From positions 1 to 37,808 of the forward strand of contig MGZK01000066.1 in NCBI GenBank assembly GCA_001802125.1: a DNA stretch of 37,808 bases. Direction: 5' to 3'. Shown here one piece after another: positions 23,847 to 29,802 of this stretch. How positions within the stretch are numbered: position 1 is the first letter of the stretch; each line of letters begins with the position of its first letter. The notes under the pieces were generated by a model. The model did not search any database. It was not told the DNA's origin and was given only the letters and a program-made list of their open reading frames with translations. This stretch comes from Geobacteraceae bacterium GWC2_55_20 (GTDB lineage Bacteria > Desulfobacterota > Desulfuromonadia > Geobacterales > Pseudopelobacteraceae). The position numbers and the translations under genes are program-made.

Positions 23847-25052
23847 ATGGAACAGCAATTATTCAACAATAAACAGCGGCTTAAGATCCTGATGCTGGCT
23901 CCGACCCCTTACTTTGCCGACCGGGGCTGCCATGTCAGGATCTACGAGGAGGCCAGGGCCCTGACCGCTCTGGGCCATGAAGTCTGCATCGTTACCTATC
24001 ATCTGGGTAAGGACATGCCCGGTGTCCGGGTGGTCAGGATTCCACAAATTCCCTGGTATAAAAAGCTCGGAGCTGGTCCGTCCTGGCACAAGCCTTACCT
24101 GGACATCCTGCTGTTGCTGAAGGCCTACGCTACCGCACGTACTTTCCGTCCAGATATAATTCATGCCCATCTGCATGAAGGGGCTCTGATCGGGTTTTTT
24201 CTGAAACTCGTTTTGAGAGTGCCGTTGCTGTTTGATTATCAGGGCAGTCTCAGCGGAGAGTCGCTCAATCATGGATTTTTAAAGGACAGGTCGCTGCTTC
24301 ACAGGATCTTTACCGGAATCGAACGTGCAATCGATTGTTGTGCCGATGCGATCATTACCAGCTCCGGAGAGGGGCAGCGTGAACTGGTCAGGGATTTCGG
24401 CGTTTCGCCTGAAAAGGTCAGCACGCTGATTGATGGTGTGGATACGGAGGTTTTTCGGCCATGCTCACGCCTGCAGGCCAGGCAGGAGCTGGGTATATCC
24501 GGGGATTCCAGGGTTGTCGTCTATCTCGGGCTGTTCAGCAGCTATCAGGGGCTTGATCTGCTCTTTGATTCAATCGCTTCTGTCAGGGCCAGGGTGCCAA
24601 GAGTACGTTTCCTGCTGATGGGCTTTCCGGATCAAGAGTATCGCAAAAAAGCATCTGAGATGGATATTGACGATGTAATCAGCTTTACAGGCCGGGTGCC
24701 GTACGATTCCGCTCCATTGTACCTGAGTGCCGGTGATGTGGCGGTCTCACCAAAGCTGGCGCGTACCGAAGCCAACGGCAAGCTGTTCAACTACATGGCC
24801 TGCGGATTGCCGACGGTGGCTTTCGATAGCTCGATAAACCGGGAAATACTCGGTGACGTCGGCATATATGCCGAATACGGCAGCGCCTCCTCGCTTGCGG
24901 AATGTATCGTCGGCGCTCTGGAGAATAACGTATTATCTGCTGCTGATCTTGGTTCGCGATCCCGGCAAAGGGCCGTACAGGTTCACTCCTGGTCGGCACG
25001 GATCCTCCGATTGGTCGAGCTGTATCAACGCCTGCTCGCAGCAAAAAACTAA
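23847..25052 (+). CDS. Glycosyltransferase family 4 protein
   Basis: A 401-residue GT-B fold enzyme. The N-terminal acceptor half contains LMLAPTPYFADRGCHVRIYEEARAL-like features and IIHAHLHEGAL; the C-terminal donor half carries VVVYLGLFSSYQGLDLL and the donor-binding SPKLARTEANGKLFNYMACG and PTVAFD segments. This is typical of GT4 enzymes acting on surface polysaccharides. It lies 16 bases after the membrane protein gene and completes the cluster. No terminator is evident before the tRNA-Gly promoter, so readthrough into the tRNA is possible. Confidence 0.9.
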   Translation: MEQQLFNNKQRLKILMLAPTPYFADRGCHVRIYEEARALTALGHEVCIVTYHLGKDMPGVRVVRIPQIPWYKKLGAGPSWHKPYLDILLLLKAYATARTFRPDIIHAHLHEGALIGFFLKLVLRVPLLFDYQGSLSGESLNHGFLKDRSLLHRIFTGIERAIDCCADAIITSSGEGQRELVRDFGVSPEKVSTLIDGVDTEVFRPCSRLQARQELGISGDSRVVVYLGLFSSYQGLDLLFDSIASVRARVPRVRFLLMGFPDQEYRKKASEMDIDDVISFTGRVPYDSAPLYLSAGDVAVSPKLARTEANGKLFNYMACGLPTVAFDSSINREILGDVGIYAEYGSASSLAECIVGALENNVLSAADLGSRSRQRAVQVHSWSARILRLVELYQRLLAAKN

Positions 25053-25080
25053 AAAATTTGTATTACCCGGCTGAAAAATA

Positions 25081-25109
25081 TTGACAACATCGAAAGGTCT
25101 TGATATAAA
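25081..25109 (+). promoter_or_regulatory. Sigma-70 promoter of tRNA-Gly
   Basis: TTGACA (25081-25086) and TATAAA (25104-25109) are 17 bases apart, just upstream of the tRNA at 25123. Confidence 0.85.
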
Positions 25110-25122
25110 TTCGGGACTTCAA

Positions 25123-25198
<76 letters not shown>

Positions 25199-25218
25199 TA
25201 AAAACTTAATGATGTTGA

Positions 25219-26514
25219 TTAGATAGAACAATCAACACGGCGACTGTGCCCGGCACTGTATCTAAACGGTATCGGGTTTTCTCTTTTACGGGGTGTGATA
25301 AAGTCTTCCCCGAAGTAGCCGTAAATAGCTTCAGCATCCTCTTCAAGACCTTCCACGTAATTCCCGTAGACCTCGTACACCATTTGTTTTGACGCATGCC
25401 CCATGAGCTTTACAAGTCGCAGCGGATTGATCCCGATGGTAAGACTCCAGGCGGCGAAAGAGTGCCGTGCAATATAGGAAGTCATCGGTGATATTCCGGC
25501 CTGATCCACTGCTTTTTTCCAGACCTTTGCAAAGTCGGTGCTGTGTAGTCTGGTTCCCCTGCTGGTCGTTACCAGGAAGGGTGTCTTTGCTCGTGCCGTC
25601 AGAATATCCAATCGCTCTCTGATCGCATCGGTGATGTATATGTCACGTTTGCGGAAAGCTGTTTTCATGCTGGTTTTCTCTTCCTTGAGTACGAAAGAGG
25701 AAGTCAGCTTGAGATATTCCCCCTGGATACTGTCTTTGGTCAGGGCTGACATTTCGGAAACGATCATGCCGGTCAGGATCATCAGTTCTGCAATGGGGCG
25801 GTAATGCTCTTCCAGGTTTTCAAGGAACAGTTGCCATTCATTGAATCGAAGGGCAAGGCGTTCTTTCTTCTCGGTCTTCGGCAGCTTCTTGTGGATTCCG
25901 TCACAGGGACTTTTGATTACCCATCGGTAATTATCACAGGCATCATTCCAGATGGCGCGGAAGGGAATCAGGATGTTGACCTTGCGTGACCTTGAAACCG
26001 GTTTGCCTTTGTTGGCTCCGGTCTTCCATTTCAATGATTCGGTGAAGCGGAATAGCTCCTGGCCGGTGATCTGATGGAAGGTCATGTTTCGGAAGTATGG
26101 CAGAATCCTTTTGATTGATTCCTGGTAGTCCCGATGCTTGGTCTTTGATCCGAAAGTGGGGAAGATGGTCTTCATCCACTCTTTGACGTACTCCCCGAAA
26201 AGAACCTGATGCGGTTCCGGTCGGTATTCTCTTCCTTCCAGGCTGGTGAAGAATGCTTTTTCCTTCTTGGTTGCCCCTGGGAATGCTTCGGCAAATTTGA
26301 AGGTTCCTGTTTCGATCCGCTCCATGATCCGGTTGAGGAAGTCACGGACTCTGATTTCATTGGCCGGTGTGTCATTCAGTTCCGATGATCTTATAATCCG
26401 ATGGCCGAAGTAGTAAAAGTCCACATAGAGTTTCTTCGAATCCTTGCGCCGTTTGACGCTGCCGATCTGTTTTGCTGGTGTTTCCAAGGCCAGCATCCCT
26501 TTCTTGCTCTTCAT
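25219..26514 (-). CDS. int: Tyrosine recombinase (integrase)
   Basis: A 431-residue phage-type integrase. The N-terminal half has an arm/core-binding region (about 75-180), and the catalytic domain follows from about 230. Catalytic elements seen are ARHSFAAWSL (Arg-His of the second box), LMGHASKQM (Gly-His) and the nucleophile Tyr in YEVYGNYVEG. The first-box arginine, normally TGxRxSE, reads TGMIVSEM, so that Arg is replaced by Ile. The ATG at 26512-26514, after GAGGAAACAAA, is preferred over an ATG 28 codons upstream that has no ribosome site. Its stop lies 20 bases from attL, as usual for integrases that target tRNA genes. Confidence 0.9.
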   Translation of the reverse strand: MKSKKGMLALETPAKQIGSVKRRKDSKKLYVDFYYFGHRIIRSSELNDTPANEIRVRDFLNRIMERIETGTFKFAEAFPGATKKEKAFFTSLEGREYRPEPHQVLFGEYVKEWMKTIFPTFGSKTKHRDYQESIKRILPYFRNMTFHQITGQELFRFTESLKWKTGANKGKPVSRSRKVNILIPFRAIWNDACDNYRWVIKSPCDGIHKKLPKTEKKERLALRFNEWQLFLENLEEHYRPIAELMILTGMIVSEMSALTKDSIQGEYLKLTSSFVLKEEKTSMKTAFRKRDIYITDAIRERLDILTARAKTPFLVTTSRGTRLHSTDFAKVWKKAVDQAGISPMTSYIARHSFAAWSLTIGINPLRLVKLMGHASKQMVYEVYGNYVEGLEEDAEAIYGYFGEDFITPRKRENPIPFRYSAGHSRRVDCSI

Positions 26515-26636
26515 TTTGTTTCCTCGTTTTCCGTTACCCTCCCTTCGGTGTGTCCTTTGTCCGTTTGAAAGAATACCGGCATCATATGTTATTAGCAAGT
26601 GCCGCGAAGATTGCAGCAGTGTTATTGTTCTTTAGG

Positions 26637-26708
26637 ACGCGGGCGGTCTAGTCGCAGAAGGCAGCGACTATCCGCGTAGCTGCTTTGCCGGTGCGACCGG
26701 CAGCGCAG
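26637..26708. other. Compound hairpin region between int and xis
   Basis: Two strong structures sit side by side. The first has ACGCGG (26637-26642) pairing with CCGCGT (26672-26677) and, inside it, TAGTCGC (26649-26655) with GCGACTA (26664-26670). The second has TGCCGGT (26686-26692) with ACCGGCA (26696-26702) around a three-base loop, extended by CTGC/GCAG. They lie outside any convincing gene. They could be a terminator after xis, an integrase regulatory RNA structure or a replication origin. A further eight-base stem (ATGGCGTG/CACGCCAT) follows at about 26730-26760. Confidence 0.5.
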
Positions 26709-26786
26709 GAAAATCAAAGGCGGTTGTGGATGGCGTGAAAGCAAAACCCCACACGCCATTGGCCTTGAGGCCTTTGGCCTGATGTT

Positions 26787-27083
26787 TCATACAGGCAATG
26801 CGCCATAGTCCAGGTTTATCGCTGATTCCGATGATGGCGTTTTTCGTCCTGGTGAAGTTGGCCGTTTCTTCGGTAGTCGCTTTATGCTGGTCGGCGCTTT
26901 TTTGCTGAAGAGCAATTCCAGTCGCAACCGGAAACGCAAAACGCGACCGATACGGATGAAATGAACGCCTTCCTGTATCTCTCCCGTTTTTAACCAGGAG
27001 AAGACCGTTGTGCGGCAAACTTTGAGTAATTGGGCGTATTCATCCACAGTAAGGAGTTCGGAAGCGGTTTGAGGCTGATTCAT
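26787..27083 (-). CDS. Excisionase-like helix-turn-helix protein
   Basis: A 98-residue protein with an N-terminal MerR/excisionase-type HTH (LTVDEYAQLLKVCRTTVFSW, then GRVLRFR) and a basic, Ser/Pro-rich tail ending in INLDYGALPV. This fits the small DNA-binding proteins that direct excision or regulate integrase genes (HTH_17/AlpA-like). The ATG overlaps the rep stop codon as ATGA, so translation is probably coupled to rep. Alternative reading frames over this stretch look like shadows. Confidence 0.75.
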   Translation of the reverse strand: MNQPQTASELLTVDEYAQLLKVCRTTVFSWLKTGEIQEGVHFIRIGRVLRFRLRLELLFSKKAPTSIKRLPKKRPTSPGRKTPSSESAINLDYGALPV

Positions 27084-28153
27084 GGCTGATCATCCTTTTC
27101 CAGCAGCAACCTTGCAGCGCCCTCCGCACTGTTGCGATCCATGCCGCCGTCATATTCCATGATTGCAGCACGTTCTTCGAAGGCTTCCTTCTCCTGGTTG
27201 TAGTTGTCAGCCTTGCCTTGTGCAGAGACAAGAAGCATCTGTTCATGCTTCAGACCCATTCGATCTGATCCGTCCTTGATCAATTCACGGATGTATTCAT
27301 TGAAAGGAAATGCGCCCAGGTGCTGCTTGATCATGGCGAGAGAAGGAGCGTATTGCCGTTTAACATATTTCATTACCTCGTCAACGGTTTTGGTTTCTTT
27401 GGCGGTGGTGAGTTTGATCTTCTCGGTTGATTGCAACCAGGCAGACCACCACGGCTTGATGCTGCATCTGGTGGTGTTGCTGTCATCCCGGTCGATGATG
27501 GAAAGGTACTGATTGAGGATACCCACGAATAACTGGCCGACAGGCACACCGGCTGAAAGATGTTTGGCCGCTTCATGCGCCCGGTTGTCTTTCAATTCAA
27601 GTTCAGCCCGGTTCCAGAGAAAGGGAAGACCAAGTTGGGCAGCTTTGTCATAGAAGCGCAGAAAGACGCGCGAGCTACGTTTGCCAAAGTAAAGGGTATG
27701 GCCTTCCGCGGATTGTTCGGTTTCCGGTGACAGGTCGAAGTTTTGCGTTTCGCTGGCTTTTCTGAATCGCGATCTGACTTCCAGGTTGAGGATTGCTTCT
27801 TTCAACTTGGCAAGATCGAGCGCACCATCCACGTTGTCATGAGCTATGTCCAGACGGGTGAATCTGCCATTGAATTTTATGGCCGTTGCGAAGAGTGCAA
27901 ACCAGGGGATTTTATGGAATTGGGATTCATACTGGCGGCAGCCCTGGCCGGACATGACTACATGACAGCCCATGTTTGCCTGGCCATCAAAGTAGACGCA
28001 GATGTTGCCGAAGCGCAGTGATCTGCGATAGCCATAAATTCCACGATTTAGCTCGGAGAACAGTAAGGATTTTAGGCCAATGATTTTCAGGACTTCTTTA
28101 GGATCATCAACTTTGACAGTGAACGCTACCCAGTCAATCAGGAACTGATTCAA
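27080..28153 (-). CDS. rep: Replication initiation protein (PF02486-type, rolling-circle)
   Basis: A 357-residue protein resembling the replication initiation factor family of filamentous phages, Tn916-like elements and small rolling-circle replicons. Family-like segments are the N-terminal IDWVAFTV, then GCHVVMSGQGCRQYE, FTRLDIAHDN at about 100, and TLYFGKRSSRVFLRFYDKAAQ near 160-180, followed by NRAELELKD. These are the usual core strands including the metal/catalytic residues; the exact nicking Tyr cannot be assigned by eye. The start is a TTG at 28153 without a good ribosome site, just downstream of a G/C-run repeat that may be its operator or origin. It ends in a four-base overlap with the excisionase gene. 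Confidence 0.8.
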   Translation of the reverse strand: MNQFLIDWVAFTVKVDDPKEVLKIIGLKSLLFSELNRGIYGYRRSLRFGNICVYFDGQANMGCHVVMSGQGCRQYESQFHKIPWFALFATAIKFNGRFTRLDIAHDNVDGALDLAKLKEAILNLEVRSRFRKASETQNFDLSPETEQSAEGHTLYFGKRSSRVFLRFYDKAAQLGLPFLWNRAELELKDNRAHEAAKHLSAGVPVGQLFVGILNQYLSIIDRDDSNTTRCSIKPWWSAWLQSTEKIKLTTAKETKTVDEVMKYVKRQYAPSLAMIKQHLGAFPFNEYIRELIKDGSDRMGLKHEQMLLVSAQGKADNYNQEKEAFEERAAIMEYDGGMDRNSAEGAARLLLEKDDQP

Positions 28154-28163
28154 CAGGGGTATT

Positions 28164-28207
28164 GTAATTAGTGCCCCCCTATTAGTGCCCCCCTATTAGT
28201 ATGGGGG
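28164..28207. repeat. Tandem 14-bp repeats and C7/G7 hairpin at the rep start
   Basis: ATTAGTGCCCCCCT occurs twice in tandem, followed by ATTAGT and a run of seven G. The last C run can pair with the G run across a loop of about nine bases. The block lies 11-54 bases upstream of the rep start codon and inside the 3' end of the 61-codon ORF. It is a candidate Rep binding site, origin or operator. Confidence 0.6.
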
Positions 28208-28353
28208 GGCTTGTCTGCTCCGTCGTGGCACGTTGGTAAGGGCTCCGGCGCATCGCCAAGGCTCTCGGCAGTGCCGAGGAACCTAGGCGATTCACCGGGT
28301 CTTTTGCTGGATTGGTATATTGCAACTGAATCGCTATCGTGGTACGTTTTCAA
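28168..28353 (-). CDS. Small protein upstream of rep, unknown function
   Basis: A 61-residue ORF starting with TTG. A perfect AGGAGG ribosome site lies six bases before the TTG, which is why I believe it is translated. The protein is polar (Pro, Asp, His, Gly rich) and its last 14 residues are encoded by the C-run repeat block. No family recognised. It would be the gene immediately before rep (14-base gap) and may regulate it or serve as a leader peptide. Confidence 0.5.
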   Translation of the reverse strand: MKTYHDSDSVAIYQSSKRPGESPRFLGTAESLGDAPEPLPTCHDGADKPPHTNRGALIGGH

Positions 28354-28583
28354 AAGAGACCTCCTGTTTTTACGGATGGGGTGGTTTTTAGAGAGGGGAG
28401 CCGGCCGCCAAGCAAAGCTCCTCTTTCGTTTATGTGTGATTTGAAAATAACAAGGAATAAATAAAAAAGGTAGAAAAATCGTGTATATATCTCGTATATC
28501 ACATGTATATATAACTGATATGCGGATCGTACTTTGATCTTTATTTTTTCGGTTACTGCGAAGCTATCGCCCCGCCTTTGCAC
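28350..28583 (-). CDS. Possible small membrane protein, weak support
   Basis: A 77-codon ORF from a GTG at 28583, without a good ribosome site. Its stop overlaps the TTG start of the next ORF (TTGA), and the AGGAGG site of that ORF lies inside its end. The middle is hydrophobic (LYIHVIYEIYTRFFYLFYLFLVIF-type, about residues 24-46). The tail RGALLGG resembles RGALIGG at the end of the next ORF, perhaps by chance. It may be a chance ORF. Confidence 0.25.
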   Translation of the reverse strand: MQRRGDSFAVTEKIKIKVRSAYQLYIHVIYEIYTRFFYLFYLFLVIFKSHINERGALLGGRLPSLKTTPSVKTGGLF

Positions 28584-28612
28584 TTGCGCTCACTGACGCT
28601 CGCCGCACCCCC

Positions 28613-28645
28613 GGCTAGTCTGCGCTTATAGCGCGAAGACTAGCC
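28613..28645. other. Large GC-rich hairpin
   Basis: GGCTAGTCT (28613-28621) pairs with AGACTAGCC (28637-28645), with an inner GCGC-TTATA-GCGC stem and a two-base bulge. It is followed on the plus strand by TTTTGGGG. The flanking C run and G run can extend the stem. It lies in the element between the small ORFs and the dyad repeats. It could be a replication origin cruciform or a terminator. Confidence 0.6.
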
Positions 28646-28751
28646 TTTTGGGGCGTGCAATAAAATTAATACCAGTAAACATTAGAAATGTGATATGGAA
28701 AGGTAATGTTTTAAAGCGCCCGCATCTCTGAAGATGGGACTGATGTAAACA

Positions 28752-28832
28752 ACTTATACAGGTAACCATGCAAGTTACTTATATAAGGAACATATGTCCT
28801 ATATAGGGAACAAGTTACCTATATAGGGAAAC
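28752..28832. repeat. Iteron-like dyad repeats with 20-bp period
   Basis: Three copies begin at 28777 (ACTTATATAAGGAAC), 28797 (TCCTATATAGGGAAC) and 28817 (ACCTATATAGGGAAA), exactly 20 bases apart, with a poorer copy at 28752 (ACTTATACAGGTAAC). Each core is a palindrome (CTTATATAAG or CCTATATAGG), and the changes between copies keep the symmetry. This fits binding of a dimeric regulator or Rep on one face of the helix (about two turns). No other gene overlaps it. Confidence 0.7.
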
Positions 28833-28922
28833 CGTAGATGAACGAGTTGAGTAAGTGACTTCGACAACTAATCAAAAACATCAACTTCGTACCCTTTTGA
28901 AAATCATAAGGAAGTACATCAA

Positions 28923-29276
28923 ATGTTTAAATCATATAACATAAATGTTTTTGACATAAAGTTTTTACTATCTGTCATTGCAGGGATATACATATATGTA
29001 AGGAAGGGTCTCCCAGTTTTCTTGTATATATCACTTGGTTTGATTGTATTTGAGCTAAGTACAAAATATTATAATATCACTGGTGGATATGCCACATTAC
29101 TATTGGCTGTTATATTGGTACTGATATTTGCAGTTAGTTTTAAAGAAATATTTGATTATGATAAAAAAGGTATTTCAGCAAACCAGCTACTAAAACCTGA
29201 TAAATTTGATTTTGTGGTATTTATATTAATCCTTATTATCTGGATATTTGCTAAAGGATATGTTCTTGGCCATTGA
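28923..29276 (+). CDS. AT-rich membrane protein, unknown function
   Basis: A 117-residue protein with about four hydrophobic segments (near 10-27, 29-45, 56-74 and 94-115) and few charged residues. No family recognised. The base composition is far more AT-rich than the surrounding genome, which suggests a foreign origin. The ATG at 28923 follows AAGGAAG by about nine bases. It is the only gene in the element on the plus strand and has no obvious link to integration or replication, so it is the cargo. An attC-like structure begins 11 bases after its stop, so it may have arrived as an integron-type gene cassette. Confidence 0.6.
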   Translation: MFKSYNINVFDIKFLLSVIAGIYIYVRKGLPVFLYISLGLIVFELSTKYYNITGGYATLLLAVILVLIFAVSFKEIFDYDKKGISANQLLKPDKFDFVVFILILIIWIFAKGYVLGH

Positions 29277-29286
29277 CCAAATAAGA

Positions 29287-29376
29287 ATAACGCCAGAGAA
29301 AGAGCGAAACTCCCAAGCAGTTAGACGCCGACCGGGCGATAATGCCGCCCGGACGGGTCAACTGCTGGCCCGTTAT
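29287..29376 (+). other. attC-like imperfect inverted repeat
   Basis: A 90-base block with nested complementary arms: ATAACG (29287-29292) with CGTTAT (29371-29376), AGCAGTT (29316-29322) with AACTGCT (29360-29366), and CCGGGC (29332-29337) with GCCCGG (29347-29352). The outer AAC...GTT boxes, the asymmetric spacers, the length and the position just after a small AT-rich ORF are all attC-like. The outer boxes match the RYYYAAC/GTTRRRY consensus only partly, and no integron integrase is in view. It could instead be a terminator-rich RNA structure. Confidence 0.42.
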
Positions 29377-29529
29377 GTGATTACCGTTACTAAACTGTTT
29401 CTGTATCACTTGAATTAATACGATTCTAATTGAACTTGACTGGACTTTGGGCACACCGAAGAATTTGTAACTATATAATATTGTGTTGTTATTTATTTAG
29501 TTGATTTGTGATTCGCTGATTTTACTGGC

Positions 29530-29553
29530 TTCGAATCCCGTTTCCCGCTCCAT
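29530..29553 (+). repeat. attR, 24-bp direct repeat of the tRNA-Gly 3' end
   Basis: Exact copy of 25175-25198 at the far end of the element. Upstream of it the tRNA sequence is absent, so this is the element-chromosome junction. Confidence 0.93.
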
Positions 29554-29562
29554 AAAATACAC

Positions 29563-29590
29563 GGGCCAGGTCAAGTACCTGGCCCTTATT
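29563..29590 (+). terminator. Terminator beyond attR, probably the native tRNA-Gly terminator
   Basis: GGGCCAGGT (29563-29571) and ACCTGGCCC (29577-29585) form a nine-base stem with a five-base loop, then TTATTTTAT. It starts 10 bases after attR, the distance expected for the terminator of the tRNA before the element inserted. Confidence 0.85.
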
Positions 29591-29802
29591 TTATCTGGCC
29601 TTGCGCCGTTCCCCCCCACACCTTAAATTGACTGTCAGAACTTATTCCACATCAAACTAGTCGGGCTTGTGCCTTGTCTGTGCCTTAACCGTGCCATATC
29701 TTTTTTATGGTTTGCTTCTAAGGCGTAATAAACGACTGCAACCCTGACAAAATATTCTGCTGCAGTATCTGTCTTTAGCTAACCATCTCCTCTTCTGTAG
29801 GC
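29591..29802. other. Non-coding stretch between the element and the peptidase gene
   Basis: I see no gene, repeat or strong hairpin in this chromosomal stretch. A C8 run occurs near 29612. Confidence 0.4.

Larger units (their letters stand above)
25199..29553. mobile_element. Integrated element at tRNA-Gly (about 4.36 kb) with integrase, excisionase and replication initiator
   Basis: Bounded by 24-bp direct repeats, one in the tRNA-Gly 3' end. Genes in order are a tyrosine integrase, an excisionase-like HTH protein and a PF02486-type Rep (all minus strand, the last two overlapping by four bases), a short ORF or two ahead of rep, and one AT-rich membrane-protein gene on the plus strand. Several repeats and hairpins that look like origin or operator sites occupy 26637-26708 and 28164-28832. 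No capsid, Zot-like, mobilisation or secretion genes are present. The tRNA's own terminator now lies beyond the right end (29563-29590). The content fits a replicating integrative element or phage satellite. Confidence 0.88.

Noticed and set aside
26668-27018. 116-codon minus-strand frame overlapping the excisionase-like gene
   Set aside because: It overlaps a better-supported HTH protein that is coupled to rep by ATGA, and shows no domain or ribosome site.
28164-28207. CRISPR array
   Set aside because: Only two short tandem repeats with no spacers and no cas genes; they fit an operator or origin site better.
25199-29553. Complete filamentous prophage
   Set aside because: The Rep type fits, but there is no Zot-like assembly gene, coat protein gene or adsorption gene.
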